Source: CAYRFF01 sp964423575 (GTDB lineage: Bacteria; Bacteroidota; Bacteroidia; Chitinophagales; Saprospiraceae). From it: DNA of 64,000 bases. The stretch spans positions 1-64,000 of the forward strand of contig CAYRFF010000007.1 in assembly GCA_964423575.1 (NCBI GenBank), in the 5' to 3' direction. Every line of letters begins with the position of its first letter. Positions within the stretch are counted from its first letter, which is position 1. Below, one piece after another: positions 7,600 to 16,234 of the stretch. A program made the position numbers and the translations under genes. Under the pieces are notes generated by a model that was given only the letters and a program-made list of their open reading frames with translations, did not search any database and was not told the DNA's origin.

Positions 7600-8976
7600 T
7601 TAAAGGAGGCTGTTCAATTCTTCATCAAATCGCTTTGTCAGATTCTCTGCCTTTGTTTCGTCTGTACTTTCTGCATAGATACGGATAATGGGCTCTGTAT
7701 TGGACTTGCGAAGGTGCACCCAGCTATCTTCAAAATAGATTTTTACACCATCTTGTTTATCAACTTCAAGGTCTGCATATTTCGCAGCCATCTGTTCCAG
7801 TAGATTATCGACATCCATATCTGCCGTCAGTTCTACTTTATGCTTGGCAATGGTATAATCCGGGTATTTAGCTCGCAATTGAGTTGCTGTCAGATTTTCT
7901 TTTGCCAGGATATGGAGTATCATAGCAATTCCCACCAAGGCATCTCTGCCATAATGCAATGCCGGTAAAATAACGCCACCATTCCCTTCGCCACCGATAA
8001 TAGCATTGGTTTCTTTCATCTTGGTCACGACATTTACCTCACCGACTTTGGAAGCGGTATAAGAACCGCCATATTTCTCCGTTATGTCGCGCAATGCACG
8101 TGTAGAGGACATATTGGAAACGGTATTGCCGACTTGCTGTGATAAAAGCGAATCAGCGCAGGCAACAAGCGTATATTCCTCTCCGAAATAAGTGCCCTTT
8201 TCAGTTACCAATGCCAGTCTGTCTACATCAGGATCTACTGCTATGCCAAGGTCTCCGTTTTCCTGCTTTACTGCAGCCATTAGGTCCTGCAGATGTGTTT
8301 CCAGCGGCTCAGGATTATGCGCAAAGTCACCGCTTATTTCCTCGTTTATCAGGCTGTAAGTACAATGTAATTGTTTCAGTAGTGCCGGTATTGCCAGCGC
8401 TCCTGTCGAATTGATACAATCGGCAACGATATGAAACTTCCTGGCGCGGATAGCTTCCACATCGATACAGTCAAGTTCCAGTATAGCATCAATGTGTATG
8501 TCGATGGCATCATCGCGTTTTACATTGGTTCCGGTACTGTCGATATCCGCGAAGTTAAGGTTGCCATCATCGATGAATTGCAGTAGTCTTTCACCTTCTT
8601 CTGCTGAGATGAATTCGCCTTTATGATTGAGGAATTTCAACGCGTTCCACTGCCTGAGATTATGACTTGCAGTAAGCACAATTCCACCATCGGCCTTGGC
8701 ATCCATAACCATATATTCCACGGTAGGAGTGGTGCTGTACCCGAGATCAATCGTGTTGATACCCATTGCATTTAGAGTGTGAATGACAAATGCTTCCACC
8801 GATGCGCCCGAAATCCTCCCGTCTCTTCCCACGACAATTGTCGGCTTTTTAACGGATTCAAGGATGAGAGTAGCATAAGCCGCCGTGCATTCAACAATGT
8901 CGACCGGAGTGAGATTATCACCCGGTTTTCCACCGATTGTTCCGCGTATTCCTGATATTGATTTGATTAGAGTCAC
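7600..8976 (-). CDS. glmM: Phosphoglucosamine mutase (alpha-D-phosphohexomutase family)
   Basis: Expected to convert glucosamine-6-phosphate to glucosamine-1-phosphate on the way to UDP-GlcNAc. The 458 residues show the four phosphohexomutase regions: the N-terminal SGIRGTIGG, the phosphoserine loop TASHNLRQWNALKF near residue 102, the metal loop DPDVDRLAL near 248, the sugar loop GGEGNGGV near 331 and the phosphate-binding RKSNTEPIIRIYAE near 424. The phosphoserine loop has Leu where the family normally has Pro (TASHNP). A phosphomannomutase or phosphoglucomutase assignment is possible, but length and the RKSNTEP loop favour GlmM. It is the first gene of an operon with a canonical promoter directly upstream. 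Confidence 0.88.
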   Translation of the reverse strand: MTLIKSISGIRGTIGGKPGDNLTPVDIVECTAAYATLILESVKKPTIVVGRDGRISGASVEAFVIHTLNAMGINTIDLGYSTTPTVEYMVMDAKADGGIVLTASHNLRQWNALKFLNHKGEFISAEEGERLLQFIDDGNLNFADIDSTGTNVKRDDAIDIHIDAILELDCIDVEAIRARKFHIVADCINSTGALAIPALLKQLHCTYSLINEEISGDFAHNPEPLETHLQDLMAAVKQENGDLGIAVDPDVDRLALVTEKGTYFGEEYTLVACADSLLSQQVGNTVSNMSSTRALRDITEKYGGSYTASKVGEVNVVTKMKETNAIIGGEGNGGVILPALHYGRDALVGIAMILHILAKENLTATQLRAKYPDYTIAKHKVELTADMDVDNLLEQMAAKYADLEVDKQDGVKIYFEDSWVHLRKSNTEPIIRIYAESTDETKAENLTKRFDEELNSLL

Positions 8977-8998
8977 TGTATTTGTTTTTTAGCTTTCG

Positions 8999-9029
8999 CA
9001 AATGTAGGGATTTTAGATACAAGGTACAA
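8999..9029 (-). promoter_or_regulatory. Bacteroidota-type promoter of the glmM operon
   Basis: On the minus strand TTG (9029-9027), a spacer of exactly 20 bases, then TACATTTG (9006-8999) match the -33/-7 consensus TTG-N20-TAnnTTTG. The -7 element ends 22 bases before the glmM ATG. Confidence 0.75.
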
Positions 9030-9171
9030 AGATCATTAACTTGTTAAGTAGTAAAGTTATCGAGCTGCAAAGTAGTAAAGTTTTTAAATCTGGATTGAGT
9101 ATAACTTCTTTATGAAATTACGCGTTATCAGTAAGGTATTATTTCTTATTTTACCGGCCAAAAATTGATTT

Positions 9172-9744
9172 ATGGAGAGTATACTGAAATTGGATTATCT
9201 TATTTTTGAGTTTATCAATGGAACATTAGCCAATGGTTTTCTAGATTCCATCATGCCATACTGGCGTGCCATGGAATTCTGGTTCCCGCTGTACTTATTT
9301 ATAATTCTGTTTATGTTCCTCAATTTTCCATGGAAGAAGGCCTTGATTCTGTTTTTATTTCTTATTGCAACTATTGGAATCGTAGATTCTATAGGTAATT
9401 ATGGTTTAAAGAAGACCGTTAAAAGGCCAAGACCTTGTAAGACTGAGGAAGTGGTGCAAGTAAGGGCTTTAATTGCCTGTAGTTCCGGGTATAGTTTTGC
9501 AAGTAATCACGCAGCCAATCATTCGGCAATAGCTGCCTTTCTCATTGTCACTCTGGGCTTTATAAGCCGTCGATTCAACCTTTTCTTAATTATCTGGGCG
9601 CTGAGTATCGGCCTCGGGCAAATATATGTCGGAGTACATTATCCCTCGGACGTAGTTGTTGGCTTTATACTCGGAACATCGGTAGGAGTATTGATGGCTA
9701 CAACGGCCAGGAGGGTAGTTGCTCCTGAACGGAACATATTATAA
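9172..9744 (+). CDS. PAP2-family membrane phosphatase
   Basis: A 190-residue membrane protein with about five hydrophobic segments. The three acid-phosphatase motifs are recognisable: KKTVKRPRP near residue 82, a divergent motif 2 (SGYSFASNHAANHS, in place of PSGH) near 105 and GVHYPSDVVVG with the catalytic His near 161. Members dephosphorylate lipid phosphates such as undecaprenyl pyrophosphate or phosphatidate at the outer face of the inner membrane; the substrate here cannot be read from sequence. It is divergent from glmM and monocistronic. The upstream gap holds two copies of AAGTAGTAAAGTT near 9046 and 9070. Confidence 0.88.
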   Translation: MESILKLDYLIFEFINGTLANGFLDSIMPYWRAMEFWFPLYLFIILFMFLNFPWKKALILFLFLIATIGIVDSIGNYGLKKTVKRPRPCKTEEVVQVRALIACSSGYSFASNHAANHSAIAAFLIVTLGFISRRFNLFLIIWALSIGLGQIYVGVHYPSDVVVGFILGTSVGVLMATTARRVVAPERNIL

Positions 9745-9912
9745 AAGTACAGCTGGCTTCTATTGATATCTTGCGGTAGTTAATTCTAGACGGAATCGCT
9801 ATATATCTGCTTTTATACCTCAACCTCAACTCCGTTAAATGGTTTTCGCCACTTGCCAGCGGCTCGTATTTCAGTTCCTGAATTTGCCGATGGACAGCTT
9901 CAGCCTTGATTC

Positions 9913-9962
9913 CTGATGAAGCGAAGCGACTCGAAGGCGGTCACTGATGAAGCGACTCGAAG
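9913..9962. repeat. Short imperfect direct repeat
   Basis: CTGATGAAGCG...ACTCGAAG occurs at 9913-9936 and again at 9944-9962; the first copy has five extra bases (AAGCG). It lies just downstream of the beta-helix lipoprotein stop codon. The gap 9745-9970 contains no gene. Confidence 0.5.
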
Positions 9963-9970
9963 TGCAAGCC

Positions 9971-11380
9971 TTAATCCAAGTCCTTGCTGATTCTTGTCCA
10001 GCCACTAAACCACGGTTGCTTTCCGACTTCAAATGCGCCTTTATAATTCACTGATTGTAAGCCCATTGAAGACAAATCCTTTCCTGTAGTGTCAGCTGCT
10101 GAACCTGCCTGAGGAACAAAATTATGCAGTTCTGCATCACCGCTAAAGTTATTATCGTTTAGATAACTGTTTAACTCAGATTGCTTATCAGCAACATCCT
10201 CTTTGGTTTCATTGATGATATACAGATACTCCTCAGAAATATTGGAGAAGATATTTTCCTCGATAGCAATCTTTCCACTAAGGAACTGATTATATGAATC
10301 GTTTTCCTTTCCGGTATATTCGATGCCGATGGCATTCTTATATTTGTCAAATATTGAGTTGTAGATATACCCACCGGCATTATTTATAAATGCAGCGCCA
10401 TTATTTGAGTCATAACCTACGAAGGTCGCATTAGCAATGGTAGGTGCTGAAAATGGAGTACAATCCAAGCATCTTTCGTTTCCTGAGCCTTCCAGGGAAT
10501 GATCAGAGCCGGACTCATGCATAGCAAACCAGAATTGATTTTTGCCTGTCCAGCCCTCTGTATAATCCATTTCATCATTTCTGCAGTAAGTAGCAACCAG
10601 ATTTTGTGTATTTACTGTACCTCCAAACCACTTAAACCCATCATCATCAGAAGCATAGACTTCTATATTATTAACAGTAGTTCCATTTCCAACTCCGGCT
10701 AGAGTAAGCCCCGGTGAATGAAAGCCCGATATCAACTGCGTGCCTGAATGTCTGATGGATATGTATTGCAGAATACCTGAGTTATCTTCCGGATTATCAC
10801 CACCATAATCAACGCGTTCTACGATAGGATATAGCAGATCCAGTCTTTTATTGCTTGAAGATCTTCCTACCGGTGCATCACCCATAATGATCACACCTCC
10901 CCAGAGCCCTTTGGTATTGTTAGTCAGTGCTGACTGATCGCACAGGCCACCTTCATGGCTATAAATTACATCTTCGAAGGCAGTAAAAATAATCGGTTGT
11001 TCCTGAGTTCCTTCAGCAATGATTTTCCCACCCTTTGCTACTATAAGTGCAGAGGCTCTGGAACCTTGTCCCGATTCACCTTTTATCACAGTACCCGGTT
11101 CAATAGTTAAGGTTTGTCCTGAGTTTACATAAACCAGTCCTTGCAAAATATATGTTTTATCGTTGCTCATTGTCATCGTTCCGATACCTCGTCCTCTGTC
11201 TTGAATACGCACTAGTGTAAATGACTTAGTTTCTCCACCGCAGATGGTTTCGTATTCTGACTCGAGAAATAGAGTTGAAGCATTACGTATTTCATCATCT
11301 GGGTCATCTTTGACACATGATGAAATAAAGAACCCCGTAAGGACGAGGATTAAAATGGCTGCAAAATTGTACTGTTTCAT
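9971..11380 (-). CDS. Beta-helix-like surface lipoprotein
   Basis: I start it at the ATG at 11380, where the product begins MKQYNFAAIL, a hydrophobic segment follows, and the lipobox FFISSC gives a lipidated Cys near residue 22; the reading frame is open for 14 further codons upstream but those spoil the signal peptide. The mature part has repeated short beta-strand turns (LTIEPGTVIKG, ALIVAKGGKIIAEGT, QPIIFTAFED), then CRNDEMDYTEGWTGKNQFWF and NNAGGYIYNSIFD, typical of right-handed parallel beta-helix proteins of Bacteroidota. It is about 469 residues long. No catalytic residues can be assigned; a role in surface attachment or polysaccharide binding is a guess. It is divergent from pyrG. Confidence 0.75.
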   Translation of the reverse strand: MKQYNFAAILILVLTGFFISSCVKDDPDDEIRNASTLFLESEYETICGGETKSFTLVRIQDRGRGIGTMTMSNDKTYILQGLVYVNSGQTLTIEPGTVIKGESGQGSRASALIVAKGGKIIAEGTQEQPIIFTAFEDVIYSHEGGLCDQSALTNNTKGLWGGVIIMGDAPVGRSSSNKRLDLLYPIVERVDYGGDNPEDNSGILQYISIRHSGTQLISGFHSPGLTLAGVGNGTTVNNIEVYASDDDGFKWFGGTVNTQNLVATYCRNDEMDYTEGWTGKNQFWFAMHESGSDHSLEGSGNERCLDCTPFSAPTIANATFVGYDSNNGAAFINNAGGYIYNSIFDKYKNAIGIEYTGKENDSYNQFLSGKIAIEENIFSNISEEYLYIINETKEDVADKQSELNSYLNDNNFSGDAELHNFVPQAGSAADTTGKDLSSMGLQSVNYKGAFEVGKQPWFSGWTRISKDLD

Positions 11381-11492
11381 GAATATATAATTGTCGATTT
11401 CAGTTCTTAAACTCGATTCCACTATGAATTATTCTTTAACTGCATTTGTTTTTAACAAATTGCGTGACCGGATAAATCCATCAGTCGGAGTG

Positions 11493-11500
11493 CAAAAGTA
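11493..11500 (-). promoter_or_regulatory. Possible -7 element for the beta-helix lipoprotein gene
   Basis: TACTTTTG on the minus strand fits TAnnTTTG. No clear TTG at the right distance upstream. It would give a leader of roughly 110 bases. Confidence 0.35.
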
Positions 11501-11605
11501 AGATAATTTAAAGAATAGGCTGCCGGATATGTATGAAAATAGAAAAATGAAGAAAAAATATTTGCCGAAAGGCTATAAAGAATAGATTTACTCAATGATT
11601 ATTCC

Positions 11606-11613
11606 TACCTTTG
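11606..11613 (+). promoter_or_regulatory. Probable -7 element of the pyrG promoter
   Basis: TACCTTTG fits the Bacteroidota TAnnTTTG consensus and lies 30 bases before the chosen pyrG ATG. The -33 TTG is not obvious. Confidence 0.5.
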
Positions 11614-11643
11614 TGTCCCGTAACAATGCAAATGTTAAGAACT

Positions 11644-13254
11644 ATGACCAAATATATTTTTGTTACGGGCGGGGTAACATCTTCACTAGGAAAAGGTATA
11701 ATTTCGGCTTCACTTGCCAAGCTTTTACAATCACGAGGCCTTTCGGTAACTATACAAAAATTTGACCCATATATCAACGTGGATCCGGGAACATTAAATC
11801 CCTACGAACACGGAGAATGCTATGTCACAGATGATGGGGCAGAAACTGATCTCGACCTGGGACACTACGAGCGATTTCTCAATATTTCTACATCTCAGGC
11901 CAATAATGTAACGACAGGACGAGTTTACCAGTCGGTAATCAACAAAGAGAGAGAAGGCTTATATCTAGGGAAAACGGTTCAGGTGATTCCTCATATTACC
12001 GATGAAATTAAACGTCGGGTTAAATTGTTGGAAAATTCCGGTGATTACGACATTATTATCACAGAACTCGGAGGAACTGTCGGCGATATTGAAAGCCTTC
12101 CGTACATAGAAGCATTGAGACAGATGAGAAACGATATGGGACGCTCAAATTGTCTTGTTATTCACCTGACACTTATCCCGTATCTATCCGCTGCCAAGGA
12201 GTTAAAAACCAAACCTACCCAGCACTCTGTTAAAGAATTACTAACCCTGGGAATCCAGCCGGAAATTCTAGTATGCCGAACAGAACATTCGATTAATAAC
12301 GATATCAGGGAAAAACTGGCATTGTTCTGTAACGTGGATAAACAAAGTGTTATTGAGGCACTGGATGCGGAGTCTATTTACGATGTCCCGCTTCTTATGC
12401 TTAAGGAACATCTGGATCAGATTGTTCTACAAAAAATGAAGATTGAATCTCCGCATGAACCGGAGCTCGATAAGTGGAAGACCTTCCTCGGCAAATTGAA
12501 AAATCCTACACATGAGGTAAAGATTGCATTGATAGGAAAGTACAATGAATTGCCGGATGCCTACAAGAGTATATACGAGGCGTTTGTCCATGCAGGTGCA
12601 GAGAATGAATGCAGGGTTCATGTCGAGCCAATTCACTCAGAAGAAATCGAACAGGAGTCTTACGATATGTATGAACTTGATGAGTATGACGGTATTGTTG
12701 TTGCGCCGGGATTTGGAGTGCGGGGAGTTAACGGCAAGCTAAAAGCAATTCAGTATATCAGAGAAAACGACATTCCGTTTTTCGGTATCGGGATGGGAAT
12801 GCAATGTGCTGTGATGGAATTTGCTCAGCATGTAGCAGGAATTGAACAAGTGGGTAGTGCTGAATTGCACCCTGATGCTATAAATAAAGTGATAGATTTT
12901 CCAATTAAAGAGGGTGAAGATCAACCTTCCGGCAAAATGCGTCTCGGTGCTTATGAATGCCAATTAAAAGAAGGTACTCTTGCACATACTGCTTACAGGA
13001 GGGGTTCCGTCCAGGAGCGTCACAGACATCGATTTGAATTTAATAATGACTATCGCGAGCAGCTTGAGAATGCGGGAATGGTCATGGCAGGGATTAATCC
13101 CGATTCAGATTATGTCGAAATTGTGGAGCTGAAAGATCATTCGTGGTTTATGGGCGTGCAATTTCATCCTGAGTTAAAGAGTCGGGTAGAAGATCCGCAT
13201 CCATTATTTGTAGCATTTGTTGCAGCGGCGATTGAGTACAAGAACAAGATATAA
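11644..13254 (+). CDS. pyrG: CTP synthase
   Basis: Converts UTP, ATP and glutamine to CTP, the last step of de novo pyrimidine nucleotide synthesis. The start is set at the ATG at 11644 because the protein then begins MTKYIFVTGGVTSSLGKGI, the conserved family N terminus with the P-loop; 11 upstream codons in frame are rejected. The synthase half has DPYINVDPGTLNPYEHGE and the GGTVGDIES motif. The C-terminal class I glutamine amidotransferase domain starts near residue 290 and ends with QFHPELKSR carrying the catalytic His and Glu. However, the nucleophile elbow, normally GxCxGMQ, reads FGIGMGMQCAVM: the usual Cys position is Gly-Met, with a Cys two residues after GMQ. About 536 residues, the family length. 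Confidence 0.95.
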   Translation: MTKYIFVTGGVTSSLGKGIISASLAKLLQSRGLSVTIQKFDPYINVDPGTLNPYEHGECYVTDDGAETDLDLGHYERFLNISTSQANNVTTGRVYQSVINKEREGLYLGKTVQVIPHITDEIKRRVKLLENSGDYDIIITELGGTVGDIESLPYIEALRQMRNDMGRSNCLVIHLTLIPYLSAAKELKTKPTQHSVKELLTLGIQPEILVCRTEHSINNDIREKLALFCNVDKQSVIEALDAESIYDVPLLMLKEHLDQIVLQKMKIESPHEPELDKWKTFLGKLKNPTHEVKIALIGKYNELPDAYKSIYEAFVHAGAENECRVHVEPIHSEEIEQESYDMYELDEYDGIVVAPGFGVRGVNGKLKAIQYIRENDIPFFGIGMGMQCAVMEFAQHVAGIEQVGSAELHPDAINKVIDFPIKEGEDQPSGKMRLGAYECQLKEGTLAHTAYRRGSVQERHRHRFEFNNDYREQLENAGMVMAGINPDSDYVEIVELKDHSWFMGVQFHPELKSRVEDPHPLFVAFVAAAIEYKNKI

Positions 13255-13265
13255 GTTCGGATAAG

Positions 13266-13805
13266 ATGAAAAAGCAATCTTTGACTGAACTCGGAAGAAT
13301 TTCAGAAGCCGAGTATAAATCAGCAGATAAAATTGGCCTTGAAGTTGTGCTGGATAATATACGGAGTGCGTATAATGTCGGTTCCTTTTTCCGGTCTGCT
13401 GATGCTTTCAGGATTGCAAAAATTCACCTCTGTGGAATTACTGCACGACCACCGCACAAAGAAATTTTAAAGACTGCCATAGGTGCCGAGGATACAGTAG
13501 AATGGGAATATCATGAGGATATCATTGCCTGCATATCATCTCTCAAAGAGAAGGGAAATATCATCGTAGGAATAGAACAAACTGATAAAAGTGTGCCGCT
13601 TCAGGATGTGACCATTGATTCCGGAGCTTCCTATGCTCTGGTCTTTGGTAATGAAGTGGATGGAATCAGTACGGAGATTCTGCCTTTGCTGGATTACGCG
13701 GTGGAGATTCCTCAATTCGGTACCAAGCATTCCTTTAATGTGAGCGTATGCGGAGGCATAGTCATGTGGGAATATGCGCGAGTGATGTGGGACCTTAATC
13801 GATGA
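13266..13805 (+). CDS. TrmH/SpoU-family RNA methyltransferase
   Basis: A 179-residue SPOUT-fold enzyme, probably a 2'-O-ribose methyltransferase acting on tRNA or rRNA with SAM. The three SpoU motifs are visible: motif 1 LDNIRSAYNVGSFFRSADAF near residue 29, motif 2 ALVFGNEVDGIS near 125 and motif 3 IPQFGTKHSFNVSVCGGI near 149, which forms the knotted cofactor site. There is no N-terminal substrate-binding domain, as in the minimal members. It follows pyrG by 11 bases on the same strand, so the two are probably cotranscribed. The exact RNA target cannot be read from sequence. Confidence 0.88.
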   Translation: MKKQSLTELGRISEAEYKSADKIGLEVVLDNIRSAYNVGSFFRSADAFRIAKIHLCGITARPPHKEILKTAIGAEDTVEWEYHEDIIACISSLKEKGNIIVGIEQTDKSVPLQDVTIDSGASYALVFGNEVDGISTEILPLLDYAVEIPQFGTKHSFNVSVCGGIVMWEYARVMWDLNR

Positions 13806-13813
13806 ACAGATCT

Positions 13814-13843
13814 TAAGCAACACAGGAAAATGGTGATTGCTTA
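13814..13843. terminator. Weak hairpin between convergent genes
   Basis: TAAGCAA (13814-13820) and TTGCTTA (13837-13843) form a 7-base stem in the gap between the SpoU methyltransferase and mnmD stops. There is no good T tract on either side. Confidence 0.3.
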
Positions 13844-13851
13844 TATTAAAT

Positions 13852-14523
13852 TCACACTTTCTCTGCTACGACCATTTCTCTTTTGCCCAGTGCGCCTTCC
13901 ATTGAATGAACGATAAATCCTGCTGCTTTTAAGTTCCGTTTAAATTGACCCTGAGCGCAGAAGGTGGTTACTATACCCTTGGGTTTTAAGAATTTATATA
14001 AGTTTTCACAAATGAATTCATCCCACAACTCCGGTTGCGAACGCGGACCAAATGCATCATAAAAGACAATGTCATATTTTTCTTCAGCGCGGTAATCTCT
14101 GAAGTCCATTTCACATTTGCGTAAGCTAAAAAATGGATGAATGTCACGTCTTTCTTCCCATTCGGCATTAATAATTGCTTCGTATAAATTATAATGGGGT
14201 AGTTCCTGCAATTTTCCTGCTTCCGCAAATTTTATATTCAATTCTACAGACACAGGATGTTTTTCAACGCCCGTATACTGCACTTTAATTGAATTATTCA
14301 TAGCGAATTGTGCCGCAAGGAAAGCATTAAGACCGGTCCCCAGGCCCATTTCCAATATATGGAGCTCTGAAGCTTCGTGCCTTTCAAGATACCATTCAAT
14401 GCCATTCTTTATAAAAACATACTGACCTTCTGCCAATGCACCACGTCGCGAATGATAGGCAGCATCATACATAGAAGAGTAGAGAGTGGGCGAGCCATCT
14501 CCTGTATCCTCGAGCTCTATCAT
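13852..14523 (-). CDS. mnmD: tRNA U34 mnm5s2U methyltransferase MnmD
   Basis: A 223-residue SAM-dependent methyltransferase equivalent to the MnmC2 half of E. coli MnmC; it should add the last methyl group of 5-methylaminomethyl-2-thiouridine at the wobble base of tRNAs. The N terminus has the family pattern SMYDAAYHSRRGALAEGQYV, the Rossmann motif I is HILEMGLGTGLNAFLA near residue 57, and motif IV is YDIVFYDAFGPRSQPELWD near 152. The oxidase domain MnmC1 is absent, as usual for stand-alone MnmD. It lies 12 bases behind a 45-codon lipoprotein gene that carries the promoter. Confidence 0.9.
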   Translation of the reverse strand: MIELEDTGDGSPTLYSSMYDAAYHSRRGALAEGQYVFIKNGIEWYLERHEASELHILEMGLGTGLNAFLAAQFAMNNSIKVQYTGVEKHPVSVELNIKFAEAGKLQELPHYNLYEAIINAEWEERRDIHPFFSLRKCEMDFRDYRAEEKYDIVFYDAFGPRSQPELWDEFICENLYKFLKPKGIVTTFCAQGQFKRNLKAAGFIVHSMEGALGKREMVVAEKV

Positions 14524-14535
14524 GTTTTTATAATC

Positions 14536-14673
14536 TTAGAATAACTGTGTGATATAAGAAAGGAAGTTATTGAATTCAGTACTCATTCCATAAGGACAGC
14601 CATAACCTCTGTTGCAGGCACTTAAAGTAAGTATCGATAATACGAGCAAGGCTCCTAAACTAATTCTTTTCAT
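14536..14673 (-). CDS. Small lipoprotein, 45 residues
   Basis: Found by reading the minus strand upstream of mnmD. ATG at 14673, TAA at 14536-14538. The product starts with MKRISLGALLVLSILTLSAC, a complete short lipoprotein signal with lipobox LSAC, so the lipid-modified Cys is residue 20 and the mature peptide has only 26 residues beginning CNRGYGCPYG. A canonical promoter lies upstream and mnmD starts 12 bases downstream, which together support that it is a real gene and not a chance frame. I do not know its function. A second Cys (residue 26) could form a disulfide or a second acyl site. Confidence 0.75.
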   Translation of the reverse strand: MKRISLGALLVLSILTLSACNRGYGCPYGMSTEFNNFLSYITQLF

Positions 14674-14725
14674 AGCAAATTTTATTTCACGTATAATTCT
14701 CTGTGTGATACTTTCATTGAACGAG

Positions 14726-14756
14726 CAAATCTAGCACTTATTTTCAAATCTCTCAA
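14726..14756 (-). promoter_or_regulatory. Promoter of the small lipoprotein - mnmD unit
   Basis: On the minus strand TTG (14756-14754), a 20-base spacer, then TAGATTTG (14733-14726): a full match to TTG-N20-TAnnTTTG. It leaves a leader of roughly 45-50 bases before the lipoprotein ATG. Confidence 0.75.
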
Positions 14757-14835
14757 TATTTTTTTAGATATGTGATTATATTAGACGTTTCTTTAATATA
14801 TTAGCGTATCAAAACACTTGTAAATTATATATTCT

Positions 14836-16206
14836 ATGCGTTTTCACCTTATAGCAATAGGCGGAGCAGTAATGCATAACCTTGCGCTCGCTTTAAAAGA
14901 TGCCGGACATATTGTCACAGGAAGTGACGATGAAATTTATAATCCATCAAGATCCCGCCTAGAAGCTGCCGGTTTATTGCCGGATAAGGATGGTTGGGAT
15001 ACCGCGAGAATAAGTTCAGATATTGATATGGTTATCCTGGGAATGCACGCGAGAGAAGATAATCCTGAAATGCACCGTGCGCTGGAACTAGGATTGCCTA
15101 TCAAATCGTTCCCGGAATTTATTTATGAAATGTCAAAGAATAAAAAGCGGATTGTAGTAGGTGGCTCACATGGCAAAACGACAACCACTTCAATGATTAT
15201 GCATGCTTGTCGCTATAATAATGTGGATATCGACTATCTCGTAGGTGCACAGCTGGAAGGGTTTAATAATATGGTGAGACTCAGTGATGCCGATATTATC
15301 GTAGTTGAAGGAGATGAATATCCGAGTTCTACGCTTGATAAGCAGCCTAAGTTTCTTCATTATCGGCCGCATGTCGCTGTGATAACAGGGATTGCCTGGG
15401 ATCATATTAATGTCTTCCCGGTTTATGCGGATTATGTGTCTCAGTTTGCTTCCTTTGTCAAGAGCATAGAAGCTGGTGGCAGGCTCTTTTATTATGGTGA
15501 TGATGCTGAATTGACTGAAATAGCTACACATGAGAATGAAAATATTCTATCTTCTCCGTATGATGTGATAGAGCATAGAGCTGACAGAAATGGTGTTTCT
15601 CTTATCAAGCCCGATGGCAGTGAAGTATCGATTCCGATATTTGGGAAGTTTAATATGTCCAATCTTTCAGCAGCTCAGGCTGTATGTGCTGTAATAGGCA
15701 TCAGTAAAGATGATTTTATAGAAAGTATACGGACCTTTAAAGGTGCAGCCAAGAGACAGCAGATTCTCGGCAAGTCCGATGAAAAGATTGTTTATCTGGA
15801 CTTTGCACATGCACCTTCCAAGGTTACCGCGACATGTGCTTCCATGGTTGAGAGATACGGCGCTGAAAATATTATCGCCGCGCTTGAACTGCATACTTTC
15901 AGTAGTCTGAGTAGAAATTTTTTACCTGAATACAAGGGAGCTTTTAATAAAATTCAGAAAGCTATGGTTTTTTACAGTCCACACACTATAAAAATGAAAA
16001 GGATGGAACCGATTTTACCTGCGGAGGTTAAGACAGCTTTTCAGATGGATGAGCTAGAGATTGGACATGAGGCAGAGGATATTCTTCGCTTTTTGGAGGA
16101 GAATTCTACAGGGAAGAGTGTCCTTCTTTTGATGAGTTCAGGGAAGTTTGGCGGTATTGATTTACAGGAATTGGCTACAGATTTCCTTGAAGGAAAATTT
16201 GATTAA
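14836..16206 (+). CDS. mpl: UDP-N-acetylmuramate:L-Ala-gamma-D-Glu-mDAP ligase (Mpl-like Mur ligase)
   Basis: A 456-residue Mur ligase. Mpl recycles cell-wall tripeptide by joining it to UDP-MurNAc with ATP. The N-terminal Rossmann region begins HLIAIGGAVMHNLALALKDAG, the ATP P-loop is GGSHGKTTTTSM near residue 112, followed by VEGDEYPSSTLD, the central-domain GIAWDHINVFP and the C-terminal domain DFAHAPSKVTAT. MurC is the close alternative, but the GGAVMHNLA start and the HAPSK motif favour Mpl; MurC would also be expected in the mra cluster. The gene stands alone, divergent from the small lipoprotein. Confidence 0.85.
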   Translation: MRFHLIAIGGAVMHNLALALKDAGHIVTGSDDEIYNPSRSRLEAAGLLPDKDGWDTARISSDIDMVILGMHAREDNPEMHRALELGLPIKSFPEFIYEMSKNKKRIVVGGSHGKTTTTSMIMHACRYNNVDIDYLVGAQLEGFNNMVRLSDADIIVVEGDEYPSSTLDKQPKFLHYRPHVAVITGIAWDHINVFPVYADYVSQFASFVKSIEAGGRLFYYGDDAELTEIATHENENILSSPYDVIEHRADRNGVSLIKPDGSEVSIPIFGKFNMSNLSAAQAVCAVIGISKDDFIESIRTFKGAAKRQQILGKSDEKIVYLDFAHAPSKVTATCASMVERYGAENIIAALELHTFSSLSRNFLPEYKGAFNKIQKAMVFYSPHTIKMKRMEPILPAEVKTAFQMDELEIGHEAEDILRFLEENSTGKSVLLLMSSGKFGGIDLQELATDFLEGKFD

Positions 16207-16234
16207 TTGTGAGATTTAATAGTAAAGGATTATT

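Noticed and set aside
11611..11643. Upstream start of pyrG
   Set aside because: The extra 11 residues precede the universal MTKYIFVTGG start and would overlap the -7 element.
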